Source: Lates calcarifer (taxonomy: Eukaryota > Chordata > Actinopteri > Centropomidae). Taken from it: a stretch of 64,000 bases of DNA. A program made the position numbers and the translations under genes. Shown piece by piece: positions 58,701 to 64,000 of the stretch; within the stretch, counting starts at the first letter, position 1; every line of letters begins with the position of its first letter. Below the pieces are notes generated by a model. The model made no database searches. It was not told where the DNA came from and saw nothing but the letters and a program-made list of their open reading frames with translations. Where the stretch lies: positions 10,018,209 through 10,082,208 of the forward strand of contig NC_066844.1 of NCBI RefSeq assembly GCF_001640805.2, given 5' to 3'.

Positions 58701-61580
58701 AGAAACAGAAACCATAACAGGTATGTTTATGTTATAGAAACTGCAAACAAAAAATTTCATTCTCCCTCAAATCCTCTGCAAGGCGGTGTATAGATAGGTA
58801 CTTCAACAGTTTTGTTTTGCTCCTTTGCTGCTGGAGTTTATGTATTGCGGACTTACTGTCCTGCTCTCCTCTCTGCTGATGTTGGAAGGGTTGAGGTCCT
58901 GGATGGTCAGACACTGCTGTTCCATGTCAAAGCTCCACAGCCACTGACCTAGCTGGTTCCCACGAGCACACTCTGACTGCAACACACACCTGCAGGGAAA
59001 AAAAAAAAAAAATCAAAGCTGTAAATTGTTATGGCCTGCTAGCAAAGAACAGGGTCAAAGATGGCACACAAAAGAGCCAACCAATTTGCTGCCACTTAAC
59101 AGCCAACACACTGGCCACTCCCCTTTGATCTACAATGGATACCACCTCGAGGTGAACAAATACCACAGAACTGAACAAAAACAGACGTTACTGCATCTAC
59201 CTACAATAATAGTCGCACAGGTGACCCACACAAAAGTGGAGTGCTACATCCACAAACCAAAAAGGTCACAACAAGTAGACTAACTACAAAGTTGCTGCCA
59301 TACACCAACAGCAATACACAACAAAAGTGGGGTGTCAGTACCACAACACAAAATGGATACCAAGTGTTCTTCAAGCTGCAATTAAACACAAAAACAGTAA
59401 TGCACAAGTGACCAAACCAAAAGTGGATTGCAAAAGCCAGGACACAAAATGGGCACAGTGTAGCCAACCACTACACACAAATGTTGCCAACTGACACCTA
59501 AGCCGAACCATAGGTGCAGGTCATTGATGGTTCATCAGGTAGCACCTGGTTGGAGCTACCAAGAAGACAGGAGAGGAGAGGCACAAAGACAGCACTATAA
59601 TACATACAGCCGTAACATTAACTACTAACAAATTGAAAATGTTATGGCTTTTACGAGAGGCTGCAACAATCTGGTGTTGGGCCTTGTGCAATATTTAAAA
59701 CTGTGGCTTTAACCAGGGCAATATGGAATTGTCAGGGGGAATGTGAAATGTAAATGATGTTGAATGTTATCTGTAGTTTTGACTGTACATGCATATGTGG
59801 AGAGGTTGTATGTTGCTATGACACTGGTGTTTCCTGGATGCCAAAGACAAGTACTGGAGTACTGTAACTCTTTTTTAATAAATTGTCACCCTGAGAGGAC
59901 ATGGGCGACAGTGCAAAGTTTCAAGCAGATCATACTTTGTACTTACAACAACTTACAACTTAAGAAGTAGTTTGGAGAGATAATTTTAACATACTTCAAT
60001 ATTTTGCAACAAAAGCGCCCCCTAGTGGCCAATTGGCACCAAATTTTGCACATGGCCTTAGTGGGCTAGGAGAAACTATTGGACCGAGTTTATGCTAATG
60101 TGGGTGATTGCTGCCAAAATATGCAATTTTTTGTTTGGAACATACAGGAAGTTGTTTCATTGTATTTCACACATTTTTTGGATTATCAAAATTCTTGTAA
60201 TAAATTTCGATCACGAGACTCTATTCATACTCTGTGCCAAGTTTTGTGCTGATCAGACCCTCGGCCTAGGAGCAGTTCGAAAAAGTAGAAAAAAGGCGGT
60301 GCTGGTGGATATGTGTATAATTTTTTGTTTCTGAAATGTGTGCATGATTCTACACCTCCACTAAAAATTTCACTCAACTTTTATGATATATGCTACACTA
60401 CCACTTTTACCTACAAAAAATGACATTTATTAAATCTGCAGGCCCTTATTAGAATGGTTAAAGCCCCTGTACAATTCACACCTGGCAGCCCGTCGAAACA
60501 AAGCAAGTCAGACCTGCATGTCCCCTTGCATGACACATTTCTCAGGTTGAGAACAGCACAGAAACTGAAAGATATTTAAAAAATCATAGACATAAATGAA
60601 TGTGGCCTGCAGTTCCACTTTTACCAACGTAAAAGATAAAACAAAATAAAATCCAACCAATTATAATAGGGTTCCCAGCACTCCTGGTACTGGGAGCCAC
60701 CTGCTTTGCATGCGTAGACCCCAGTCCCCTCGGGCTTGGATCCCTAATAAAGATCTGATCAATTGCAAAAGGGTTCCCAGCACTTCTGATACTTGGACCG
60801 CTGAATGAAAAAATAAATAAGACAAAAATGTAAAAAATTTGACAAATTTACAATCCAACCAATTAGCAGTGCTGGGAACCCTATAGTAATTTACACATGA
60901 CTTCAGATACTTACTTTTTCTCTCCACTGTTTTTGTTGCTTTGCTGACTTGATTCAATTCACTACAGGTAATTAAATGTTTGCTATATTAGTACTATCCA
61001 GGGCTGGAGTTAACTGCTCATGTTTGTCTCACCTTCCCTCCAAGACACACCAGCCGCAGTAGGGGTCGTGAGCCAGCAGGCAGGAGTGGCAGTCAGGGTG
61101 CTGCTGGCATTCAGCCACAGGTCTCTTCTGCAGCTGAAACCAGGACAACACAATTATGTTTGTCGTGCAAGCCATCTACACTAAGCTCCCAAAAATCTGA
61201 TTATAAAGAATAAATGGCCTAGTTTCGTCAGTGGAACAATGCAAAATGAAAATATGATGATTAGAATAATCCCTACTACAGGCAGCCTCAGTGGATGAAG
61301 AAGAATTGGGGCAGAAGTAAGAGAAACTAAATTATTTCTCTTTATTACTACAATGCAGGAAGGGGGAATAGGGGGGGAATAAAAAAAAACATAAAATGTG
61401 ATTACAAAAGTCCAGTTACTGTATGTTGCATCTCTGTTCATGTAGACATACCATGTTACGGGTCATGATGAAGAGATATTCCTCTTTCTGGTCAAGAATG
61501 AGGTCAGAGCTGATGGCTGAATTCTGCTGAATGGAGATGACTGAGTACTCCTCCACCTCGCCGTTTGGACCCAGGAACAC
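28515..61580 (-). CDS. plxnb1: Plexin-B1, 3' 34 coding exons (5' part beyond the window)
   Basis: A receptor for class 4 semaphorins. The exons listed below sum to 5451 bp, 1816 codons plus stop, with every junction in frame. Window residues: sema end 1-43, PSI1 about 44-77, PSI2 about 210-246, mucin-like 247-562, PSI3 about 680-725, IPT repeats about 727-1147, membrane span about 1174-1196, GAP first half about 1230-1430, Rho-GTPase-binding domain about 1434-1550, GAP second half about 1570-1790, then tail VTDL. The arginine pair in LMLRR (1361-1362) and the arginine in SLPLRFW (1665) match the plexin GAP finger arginines. KKR at 1134-1136 could be a convertase site. The long Thr/Pro segment and the B-type PDZ tail favour plexin-B1 over B2 or B3; fish have duplicate B1 genes and I cannot say which. 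The signal peptide and most of sema are beyond 64000. Confidence 0.92.
28620..30142. other. plxnb1 last intron
   Basis: No transposon identified. A long T run lies at about 30042-30071. Confidence 0.4.
30143..30217 (-). CDS. plxnb1: plxnb1 exon: C-terminal helix
   Basis: 25 codons, [20 protein letters not shown] then KYYDQ. Confidence 0.94.
30302..30377 (-). CDS. plxnb1: plxnb1 exon: GAP end helices
   Basis: Encodes [20 protein letters not shown] then AELSR, parallel to YYxxIRQ...SDQDMN of B plexins. Confidence 0.94.
30602..30666 (-). CDS. plxnb1: plxnb1 exon: GAP
   Basis: Encodes [20 protein letters not shown] then ER, the conserved DSPxNKLLYAK/RxI motif. The donor is AG|GTGGGT. Confidence 0.94.
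30796..31634 (+). mobile_element. hAT-like element carrying a BED-finger ORF
   Basis: The ends read TAGGGATGTGCCGATACC and, inverted, TAGGGATGCACTGATACC, near-perfect 18-base terminal repeats. The flanking 8 bases are similar but not identical (AACTAAAC, AACTAGAA). The rest of a hAT transposase (DDE/RW domain, dimerisation) is missing. The element sits in a 1.15-kb plxnb1 intron in opposite orientation to the gene. Confidence 0.75.
30967..31131 (+). CDS. BED zinc-finger ORF inside hAT element
   Basis: 54 codons from ATG, starting [20 protein letters not shown] and continuing [20 protein letters not shown] to [10 protein letters not shown], then TGA. It has the aromatic SAVWRYF core, the Cys pair C20/C23 and histidines H45 and H51, which is a complete BED finger by spacing. 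It is probably the N-terminal DNA-binding part of a deleted hAT transposase; whether it is expressed is unknown. Confidence 0.55.
   Translation: MSAVWRYFKVDDGDKSKADCKLCSAKLSRGGMKANTFNTSNLMKHLKKQQHCGK
31816..31963 (-). CDS. plxnb1: plxnb1 exon: GAP second segment, third arginine
   Basis: Encodes [40 protein letters not shown] and EHKLGR. LRFWxNILKNPxFIFDV is invariant; its arginine matches the third GAP arginine. Confidence 0.96.
32171..33023 (-). mobile_element. Mariner-like transposon, decayed
   Basis: Terminal repeats TATGGCTATTAAATAACGAG and, inverted, TATGGCTATTAAATAATGAG, both starting at TA. The minus-strand transposase is broken into several frames. Recognisable parts are an N-terminal [20 protein letters not shown] block and the C-terminal motif [20 protein letters not shown], the mariner DD34D signature. 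About 850 bp, shorter than the usual ~1.3 kb, so internally deleted. It lies between two plxnb1 exons; a partial relative is at 4299-4705. Confidence 0.85.
33039..33199 (-). CDS. plxnb1: plxnb1 exon: GAP second segment
   Basis: Encodes [40 protein letters not shown] and [12 protein letters not shown] mariner transposon ends only 15 bases past its donor (AACAG|GTACAGTA). Confidence 0.95.
33760..33783. repeat. Short GT microsatellite next to plxnb1 exon
   Basis: GT repeat ending at the donor of the 33785-33951 exon, so it forms the start of that intron on the minus strand. Confidence 0.7.
33785..33951 (-). CDS. plxnb1: plxnb1 exon: GAP second segment start
   Basis: Encodes [20 protein letters not shown] through [20 protein letters not shown] to LLSMK. 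[23 protein letters not shown] is a strong plexin signature. Confidence 0.95.
34298..34382 (-). CDS. plxnb1: plxnb1 exon: end of Rho-GTPase-binding domain
   Basis: Encodes [20 protein letters not shown] then NHDYVAGE. The histidine-rich loop after DGATVALV looks less conserved than its neighbours. Confidence 0.92.
34502..34605 (-). CDS. plxnb1: plxnb1 exon: Rho-GTPase-binding domain
   Basis: Encodes [20 protein letters not shown] then [15 protein letters not shown]. WKRxNTLxHY is conserved. Confidence 0.95.
35050..35215 (-). CDS. plxnb1: plxnb1 exon: Rho-GTPase-binding domain
   Basis: Encodes [40 protein letters not shown] and on to PHADSLDL. The ubiquitin-like fold here binds Rac1/Rnd1/RhoD in mammalian B plexins. 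Confidence 0.95.
35300..35446 (-). CDS. plxnb1: plxnb1 exon: GAP to RBD transition
   Basis: 49 codons, [40 protein letters not shown] and REDVEYKTL, as in other B plexins. Confidence 0.96.
35476..35504. repeat. CA-rich microsatellite
   Basis: CA dinucleotides with AGACAGAC interruptions, upstream of the acceptor of the 35300-35446 exon. Confidence 0.7.
35628..35650. repeat. CA microsatellite
   Basis: Eleven or so CA units in a plxnb1 intron. Confidence 0.9.
35729..35795 (-). CDS. plxnb1: plxnb1 exon: GAP helix
   Basis: Encodes [20 protein letters not shown] then LR. [18 protein letters not shown] is highly conserved across plexins. Confidence 0.95.
35876..36054 (-). CDS. plxnb1: plxnb1 exon: GAP with arginine fingers
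   Basis: Encodes [40 protein letters not shown] and the NPKLMLRR end. The last two arginines (the second split by the intron) correspond to the catalytic pair in human plexin-B1. Confidence 0.95.
36156..36373 (-). CDS. plxnb1: plxnb1 exon: GAP first segment
   Basis: Encodes [20 protein letters not shown] through [20 protein letters not shown]. GIPxLDYxxYxxRxFF and LSNLLNSK are plexin GAP landmarks. Confidence 0.95.
36645..36745 (-). CDS. plxnb1: plxnb1 exon: cytoplasmic juxtamembrane helix
   Basis: Encodes [20 protein letters not shown] then [13 protein letters not shown], the coiled-coil-like helix before the [15 protein letters not shown] is nearly invariant in B plexins. Confidence 0.95.
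36990..37810 (-). mobile_element. Tc1-like transposon, decayed
   Basis: Blocks such as CCATTCTACCATACAGTTCTGA, GACCAAGGCCATTCTCATCTGA, CCAAACTTCTTCCATTCCA and TATATAGAAAGGTGTGTGCC match the reverse complement of a widespread fish Tc1 family. The frame is destroyed. It occupies the intron between the membrane exon and the first cytoplasmic exon. Confidence 0.7.
38104..38342 (+). repeat. SINE-like repeat with tRNA B-box
   Basis: Opens GGAAGGTCAGTGGTTTGATCCC (B-box GGTTTGATCCC) and closes GAGCGCTATATAAGTACAGTCCATTT, the stereotyped tail of an abundant percomorph repeat. It ends about 70 bases from the membrane-exon donor. Confidence 0.65.
38416..38564 (-). CDS. plxnb1: plxnb1 exon: transmembrane segment
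   Basis: Encodes [20 protein letters not shown], then the span [20 protein letters not shown] followed by YR(RK), a clear single membrane helix with a basic inner flank. Glycines in the outer half could allow helix packing. Confidence 0.93.
38712..38891 (-). CDS. plxnb1: plxnb1 exon: IPT4 end and juxtamembrane cleavage region
   Basis: Encodes [20 protein letters not shown] through [20 protein letters not shown] to NLPEFT. The LYCEPP and NLPEF motifs match B plexins. KKR at residues 1134-1136 lies where B plexins are cut by proprotein convertases. Confidence 0.92.
39190..39432 (-). CDS. plxnb1: plxnb1 exon: IPT3 end, IPT4 start
   Basis: 81 codons, [20 protein letters not shown] to GSFIQLE. 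It includes NPVLRRLNQ and the [12 protein letters not shown] join that marks the last IPT repeat. Confidence 0.92.
39536..39773 (-). CDS. plxnb1: plxnb1 exon: IPT3 with nine-arginine tract
   Basis: Opens [20 protein letters not shown], an IPT core, then reaches NKM followed by nine arginines (residues 962-970) from a pure AGG repeat (plus-strand CCT, 39640-39668), then WSTEQRED and [14 protein letters not shown]. Frame and splice sites remain intact. The basic run is unexpected in a folded extracellular domain. Confidence 0.88.
39640..39668. repeat. Coding CCT/AGG trinucleotide repeat
   Basis: Nine CCT units, reading AGG (Arg) in the plxnb1 frame. A pure codon repeat is prone to length change, so the arginine number may vary. 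Confidence 0.9.
39851..40027 (-). CDS. plxnb1: plxnb1 exon: IPT2 end, IPT3 start
   Basis: Encodes [20 protein letters not shown] through [19 protein letters not shown] is conserved in IPT2 of B plexins. Confidence 0.9.
40253..40389 (-). CDS. plxnb1: plxnb1 exon: IPT2 start
   Basis: Encodes [20 protein letters not shown] then [20 protein letters not shown]. It has the GPKAGGTxLTI hallmark. Confidence 0.92.
40487..41067 (+). mobile_element. 3' end of a LINE-like retroelement
   Basis: A coding-like stretch ([20 protein letters not shown] and following) is followed by AT-rich sequence, CAAATAAAGTCTC and a terminal (TCTAA)n tail of about five units. The short tandem tail and missing 5' end fit a truncated non-LTR insertion. 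The exact clade is not determined. Confidence 0.6.
41068..42274. other. plxnb1 intron, no named repeat
   Basis: AT-rich, no exon between the IPT1 and IPT2 exons, no transposon I can name. Confidence 0.4.
42275..42380 (-). CDS. plxnb1: plxnb1 exon: IPT1 end
   Basis: Encodes [20 protein letters not shown] then [15 protein letters not shown], the closing strands of the first IPT repeat. Confidence 0.9.
42578..42729 (-). CDS. plxnb1: plxnb1 exon: IPT1 start
   Basis: Encodes [20 protein letters not shown] then [19 protein letters not shown]. The [13 protein letters not shown] motif marks an IPT/TIG domain. Confidence 0.92.
42907..43073 (-). CDS. plxnb1: plxnb1 exon: PSI3
   Basis: Encodes [20 protein letters not shown] then [15 protein letters not shown] and ends TCPAPVIHS. 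It closely parallels the plexin-B pattern NCSFGRSDCSLC...CAWCG. Confidence 0.93.
43268..43361 (-). CDS. plxnb1: plxnb1 exon: ectodomain
   Basis: Encodes [20 protein letters not shown] then [11 protein letters not shown], leading directly into the VTLYNCS start of PSI3. Confidence 0.9.
43475..43597 (-). CDS. plxnb1: plxnb1 exon: ectodomain
   Basis: 41 codons, [20 protein letters not shown] to FDITCQLHQ. The donor is the less common CAG|GTCTGA. Confidence 0.88.
43690..43738. repeat. GT microsatellite
   Basis: About 22 GT units, one interrupted, within 20 bases of the donor of the 43756-43890 plexin exon. Confidence 0.95.
43756..43890 (-). CDS. plxnb1: plxnb1 exon: post-mucin domain
   Basis: 45 codons, [20 protein letters not shown] to ARNLHLYQ. 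It resumes the folded ectodomain after the mucin-like exon. Confidence 0.9.
44433..45672 (+). mobile_element. Tc1/mariner transposon with both terminal repeats
   Basis: The left end TACATTGCATGCACAATTAT and right end (inverted) TACACTGCATACACAGTTAT match and start at TA; both continue TAGGCAAGT. About 1.24 kb. Within it ATG at 44648 opens [20 protein letters not shown] and continues through an HTH-like [17 protein letters not shown] before a stop, 60 codons. Later CATGGCTAGCCAGCAAAG... CCTGACCTAAACCCTATTGAGAA gives the SPDLNPIEN catalytic motif in another frame. It is inactive by frameshift but not by loss of ends. Confidence 0.85.
46083..47030 (-). CDS. plxnb1: plxnb1 exon: mucin-like Thr/Pro segment
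   Basis: A single 948-bp exon of 316 codons. The first ~95 residues are almost all Thr, Pro, Ala and Ser (blocks such as [17 protein letters not shown]); the rest is acidic and Ser/Thr-rich, ending [12 protein letters not shown]. It is probably heavily O-glycosylated and extended, lifting the sema head off the membrane. Acceptor CCCCCAG and donor CCG|GTGAGT are both clean and phase 0 on both sides, so skipping it would keep the frame. Confidence 0.88.
47918..48026 (-). CDS. plxnb1: plxnb1 exon: PSI2
   Basis: Encodes [20 protein letters not shown] then [16 protein letters not shown]. The CxxC...WGCNWC pattern is a PSI core. Confidence 0.9.
48404..48990. mobile_element. hAT-like repeat debris
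   Basis: Starts with GTAGGGCTGAATCATGATT, a hAT-type terminus. Then comes CTGCCTTGCAGTTCACACAT and a GAGAAAG-rich part that matches the interior of the 1943-2714 element. Ends could not be fixed. Confidence 0.45.
49213..49486 (-). repeat. tRNA-derived SINE
   Basis: Read on the minus strand it begins GGGACGGCACGGTGGTACAG, with A-box-like TGGTACAGTGG and B-box-like GTTCAAGCC spaced as in a tRNA promoter. It then has the well-known teleost body ending in the reverse of GGGTGCTGGAGCCTATTCCAGC. Confidence 0.75.
49487..50305. other. plxnb1 intron, nothing named
   Basis: AT-rich sequence up to the 50306-50414 exon with no recognisable element. Confidence 0.4.
50306..50414 (-). CDS. plxnb1: plxnb1 exon: linker before PSI2
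   Basis: Encodes [20 protein letters not shown] then [21 protein letters not shown] is a conserved B-plexin motif. Flanked by introns of 6.3 and 2.3 kb full of transposon debris. Confidence 0.9.
50580..50830. repeat. Dispersed teleost repeat fragment
   Basis: GTGACCTTGACCACCAAAATCTGATCAGTTAATCTTTGAGTC is a phrase seen in a very common fish interspersed repeat; boundaries unclear. Confidence 0.4.
50845..51655 (+). mobile_element. Possible L1-type LINE remnant
   Basis: Translated pieces such as [20 protein letters not shown] and LERE followed by [18 protein letters not shown] resemble the region between endonuclease and reverse transcriptase in L1 ORF2. Many stops and frameshifts; no intact domain. 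Confidence 0.4.
51656..52080. repeat. Dispersed 'GGGCCCTCGCA' repeat
   Basis: Starts AAGCTGCACGGGCCCTCGCACGCTGC. Related phrases recur inverted at about 54185-54285 (AGGGCCCGTTCAAAGCTGC) and as pieces near 57420-57495 and 59880-60290. They belong to a fish repeat superfamily whose function is unknown to me. Confidence 0.45.
52193..53440 (-). mobile_element. Tc1-like transposon interrupted by a solo LTR
   Basis: The left end CCAGTCAAAGGTTTGGACAC and right end, inverted, CCAGTCAAAAGTTTGGACAC are matching terminal repeats. Internal blocks (GGCCCATGGTCACCTTTTGT-type, CACAACTGATG, CAAGGCACACCTGTTAACTG) match the reverse complement of a common fish Tc1. It is split at 52675-53051 by an LTR, and the transposase is decayed. 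Confidence 0.85.
52675..53051 (+). mobile_element. Solo LTR nested in a Tc1 element
   Basis: Starts TGTGACGACCCC and ends CATGACA (TG...CA). Flanked by ACTG on both sides (52671-52674 and 53052-53055), a 4-bp target duplication (5 bp AACTG if the terminal A is shared). It contains TATAAAAG at 52759-52766 and AATAAA at 52987-52992, the promoter and polyadenylation signals expected of an LTR. No internal retroelement coding sequence remains, so it arose by recombination between two LTRs. Confidence 0.8.
53460..53640 (-). repeat. SINE-like repeat fragment
   Basis: GTAAATGGTAAATG...CACATTCACCCATTTACACA...AGCCATCAGGGGCAATTTGGGGTT is the reverse complement of the tail of the 38104-38342 repeat family. 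Confidence 0.5.
53803..54000. mobile_element. piggyBac-like MITE in TTAA
   Basis: 198 bp flanked by TTAA on both sides (53799-53802 and 54001-54004). The ends read CCCTCATGTTGTCCTC and, inverted, CCCTCCCGCTGCCCTT, sharing a CCCTC start. TTAA duplication is diagnostic of piggyBac. It also contains a small CA/GT run. Confidence 0.7.
54060..54290. repeat. Tc1 scrap joined to a 'GGGCCC' repeat
   Basis: TTTGGAGGAAGAGGGGAGAGG and TATTATGCTGTGGGGACGCTTC are Tc1-type transposase pieces. They are followed at about 54185 by the inverted GGGCCCGTTCAAAGCTGCTTGC repeat. Confidence 0.5.
54291..56705. other. plxnb1 intron, no named element
   Basis: AT-rich with no exon that fits the plexin frame and no transposon I recognise. 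Confidence 0.4.
56706..56862 (-). CDS. plxnb1: plxnb1 exon: extracellular linker
   Basis: Encodes [20 protein letters not shown] through [16 protein letters not shown], which parallels the LTVSPLPALSEEDE...CNSP...VTPPGQ segment of B plexins. Confidence 0.9.
56863..58856. other. plxnb1 intron, mostly unrecognised
   Basis: Contains a GGGCCTCGCAACCTCGGTTG repeat piece at about 57395-57495 and a slightly GC-richer patch at 58420-58640 with chance open frames on both strands. Confidence 0.4.
58857..58989 (-). CDS. plxnb1: plxnb1 exon: PSI1 end and linker
   Basis: Encodes [20 protein letters not shown] and continues to NISREESRT. The WLWS motif after the PSI cysteines is typical of plexin-B. Confidence 0.9.
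59060..59480. repeat. Decayed tandem repeat, unit about 90-96 bp
   Basis: CAAAAGTGG recurs at 59231, 59322 and 59418 (spacings 91 and 96). CACAAAATGG at 59347 and 59443 and the related CCAAAAAGGT at 59257 give spacings 90 and 96. At least three diverged units lie in tandem. Confidence 0.6.
59880..60310. repeat. Dispersed teleost repeat
   Basis: Phrases AAAGCGCCCCCTAGTGGCCA, CCAAATTTTGCACATGGCC and AGACCCTCGGCCTAGGAGCA belong to an abundant fish interspersed repeat of unclear class. Confidence 0.5.
60660..60895. repeat. Short inverted-repeat element with GGGTTCCCAGCAC ends
   Basis: GGGTTCCCAGCACT appears at about 60669 and 60770, and its inverse AGTGCTGGGAACCC at about 60869. This gives a MITE-like arrangement with an extra internal copy. 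Confidence 0.5.
61033..61133 (-). CDS. plxnb1: plxnb1 exon: PSI1
   Basis: Encodes [20 protein letters not shown] then [14 protein letters not shown], with the Cys pattern and YCGWC core of a plexin/semaphorin/integrin domain. Confidence 0.93.
61452..61580 (-). CDS. plxnb1: plxnb1 exon: end of sema domain
   Basis: 43 codons, [20 protein letters not shown] to IMTRNM. It matches the last sema blade (human pattern KVxLxPDG...DLxL). It is the most 5' plexin exon in the window; the phase-0 acceptor shows more exons upstream, outside the window. Confidence 0.9.
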
Positions 61581-62008
61581 CTGTGGAAATACACAAATGA
61601 ATGTTATGATCATGTATGAATTAACAGATTGAAAATGCACTGACCTACAAATGAAAATGTGATTCACTTTAAAATGTCCTTCTGTCAAGCTTTATTTGAA
61701 ACGCAAACATACAAATAGTTATTATTTGATTGATTAAAAAAATTTAATTTCAAGATAAAAGTTATAATATGAAAATAAAATCAGAATTTTAAGAAAAAAG
61801 TTGTAATTTTAAGGGGAAGGGAGGCCTAAGTCCCACAAAACAACACTAACAAAAGCGGTTATAGTACAGTCAGTGCAGCCAGAGCCTATTAATGGCAAAC
61901 TGCCGTGTGTCTCAGACATCGTGACCCCTGAGTCATCAGGTAACCATCACATCATCAATTGTTTGATAAATGCGGTTTTGCCTGCTGACCAAACACAGAT
62001 TTACATAT
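61581..62008. other. plxnb1 intron, nothing recognised
   Basis: Sequence 5' of the sema-end exon, with no further plexin exon. Confidence 0.4.
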
Positions 62009-62425
62009 GACATATGGAGCAAGAACAGTGAAAATAAAATTTAGTACTGAAAACAAAGCCCCGCCTCTCCATGCTAAAACAATGACACAGATTTGAAACT
62101 GAAAACCAGTGACAGCGAAAAAATACTGACATCAGGAAAAAAAAAAAGTCACTGAAAGCAGACAGACATGACAAAAAAATCTGCAGATCGTCATTGTAAA
62201 ACACATCTTAATACAAAAGATATTATGCTAAAGTAAGGTAACAATATTGTGAGATTTATTTTTCAATAAAACTTTTTTCAATGCCAATACTTGTTTCAGT
62301 GCCAATACAACTTTTTACAATACAAATATTTCAATGTCAATGTTTCCTTTTTCAGTTTGGGTTTTGTTGTCAATGCCAAATTTTATTTACAGTATCATTT
62401 TAATGTCACTGTTCTAGCTCCATAA
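62009..62425. mobile_element. Inverted, shorter copy of the 2839-3821 foldback element
   Basis: Reverse complement matches the left half of the 2839-3821 element. The end GTCACTGTTCTAGCTCCATA mirrors ATGGAGCTAGAACAGTGAC, and internal CTCTCCATGCTAAAACAATG mirrors 3210-3228. The left end TATGGAGCAAGAACAGTG closes the inverted repeat. Confidence 0.65.
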
Positions 62426-64000
62426 ATACAAACCCATTATAAAATCTGAAAAGATAAAAAACAAACTAAAACCCCCATAAAACTTAAACTGCGATTTCAT
62501 AAAAACTGTAATAACTATCATATCAGATACTGAATACAACAAGTGACTATGGGTTGAAACCACTGTACTGATACCACTTTTGTCACTTAGTGCACAAAGC
62601 TAGAGTTGCAGAGACTCTACAGGTTCTTGTAGTTTTAAGTGCATGACTATGTGACTATTGCCAGAGACAAGTTGTGATAATATCTAAGCAGTTTGAAGAC
62701 ACACATGCATCTGCAGTATTTTCTACTGTATATTAGACAAAGTCAAATTGGCACAATTCTTTTTTTTTCCAGCAACAATGTAACCAATATGCAATACCAT
62801 CTGTGGAAAAGTTTTGGTATGGCACAGCTGTTTCTAGTGTCTGTTATTGTTATTTACAGTGCTTTACATACACAGATACAGCAATTTCAACGGTGTGTGC
62901 TGATCCCATTTATATAGTGCATCCCTATATTTTTTCCAGATATGTTTTTTCACTAAAAGCCACATATGAAACGTACAGGCTGACTTAAAAAGCAAGCACA
63001 ATTTCCCCCTGGATTTCACCTTTTAATATAGTCTAACAGTAAACAACATTGGGCCTTTAGCTAGACTTAATATAAAACATTTTTTAAAAGTTCAGTGTTG
63101 TTTCCAAATATTTGTGGATGTAAACAGTAATAAGAACACATCTCCAAATACTTGAATTTTTCATATTTTAATGAACCTTGCATTTTGAAAATTTGAGTTT
63201 TTCTGATATAGACCATTTTTACAGTTACAGTTTTCATATTTCTTCCCTGCTTGTTCTTCTCATCTGTGACTCTTGGGTCTACTAAATTGAAACTGCCCTC
63301 CTGTTTACCTTACTCTACAGAGGTCCATGATGGAAGAGAAACTGTCAGATTTTATGACTTTCTTGAGATGTCAAGGTATCTCAGACGAGACAACCAATTT
63401 GAAGAGCAGAAAGTACTGTTTTGAATATACAATAAGATGAATCAGTCACCCAGTTTCCTTGTGTAACTCTGAGAGGGATCATAATTAGTAATCAAGATAC
63501 GGTGCTTCTGTACAGTACATGGCGGTCGTTCTTGACTTTGAGGCAAATCTTTACAACAATTTACGCATGTCCCTTATTCACAGTAGTTTAGTCTCACTTT
63601 GAACTACTTCCATCTTCTCCAGTGTGATAGTGCAGTACAATTAAACAACAATATTCTTTATTGTTGGTGTGTTGGAAAATGTGTGATTATTGATTGATCA
63701 TCTCAGCTTGTTTACCAAATCATTTGTTACTTCAGATAAAGCCATCTGCCTATAAAACAGAATAGAGAGTAGATCATAGAGGTACTAGTGATAATAACTA
63801 GCCTATTTAGATAACTTTTACTTCAGTAATCCTGTTTTTTATTTTACACATATGAGGTACTCTATTGTCCTCTTACATCTCAAGTTAATAGACATGTCTC
63901 TTCCCTATGCACAGATTGACAGAGAGGTCATCCAGCCAATAGAAGATGCTCAACTGGTAAATTATCTTCCATCATATGGGAAGAGGATTGCTCTCTTCAG
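62426..64000. other. plxnb1 intron, nothing recognised
   Basis: No plexin-like exon on the minus strand. The preceding sema exons must lie beyond the window. Confidence 0.5.

Noticed and set aside
61581..64000. Further sema-domain exons of plexin-B1
   Set aside because: I looked for minus-strand sema motifs with matching splice phase and found none, so they are placed outside the window.
1..64000. CRISPR array, bacterial operon, prophage or other prokaryotic system
   Set aside because: No short regularly spaced repeats with unique spacers and no dense prokaryotic-style coding; the window is vertebrate.

Overview
This window looks like nuclear DNA of a teleost fish. It has small vertebrate-type exons with GT-AG introns, many microsatellites, and a dense load of Tc1/mariner, hAT, piggyBac-like, SINE, LINE and LTR relics of kinds common in fish. 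No bacterial-style operon, CRISPR array, rRNA or convincing tRNA gene was seen. The fish assignment rests on recalled repeat families and protein similarity, not on a database search.

Layout. (1) 1-12.4 kb has no protein gene I can name. It holds two orphan open reading segments on the minus strand (1393-1445 and 5220-5435) that could be terminal exons, a GC-richer promoter-like patch near 12.05-12.35 kb, and a possible minus-strand untranslated first exon ending in a good splice donor at 11715. It also has two well-delimited DNA transposons (1943-2714 and 2839-3821), a mariner fragment and a long GA microsatellite. (2) 15.0-22.9 kb, minus strand: a complete gene for a 182-residue protein with an N-terminal UBA domain joined to a peptidyl-tRNA hydrolase 2 (Pth2) domain. 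It has six coding exons plus an untranslated first exon; every junction keeps the frame. (3) 22.9-28.2 kb is intergenic and repeat-rich: a hAT relic with a degenerate BED finger, Tc1 debris, SINE-like pieces and a 1.26-kb foldback element with an 8-bp target duplication. (4) 28.5-61.6 kb, minus strand: the 3' 34 coding exons of a B-type plexin, best called plexin-B1. They total 5451 bp, encode 1816 residues and end in the PDZ-binding tail VTDL. The signal peptide and most of the sema domain lie beyond position 64000. The introns carry many transposons, some nested or very close to splice sites.

How the genes work. Plexin-B1 is a cell-surface semaphorin (Sema4D) receptor. The exons show the end of sema, PSI domains, a long Thr/Pro mucin-like segment in one exon, IPT domains, a membrane span, and a cytoplasmic Ras/Rap GAP split by a Rho-GTPase-binding domain. 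The UBA-Pth2 protein probably acts on peptidyl-tRNA and may bind ubiquitin. I see no functional link between the two genes; they are neighbours on the same strand about 5.6 kb apart.
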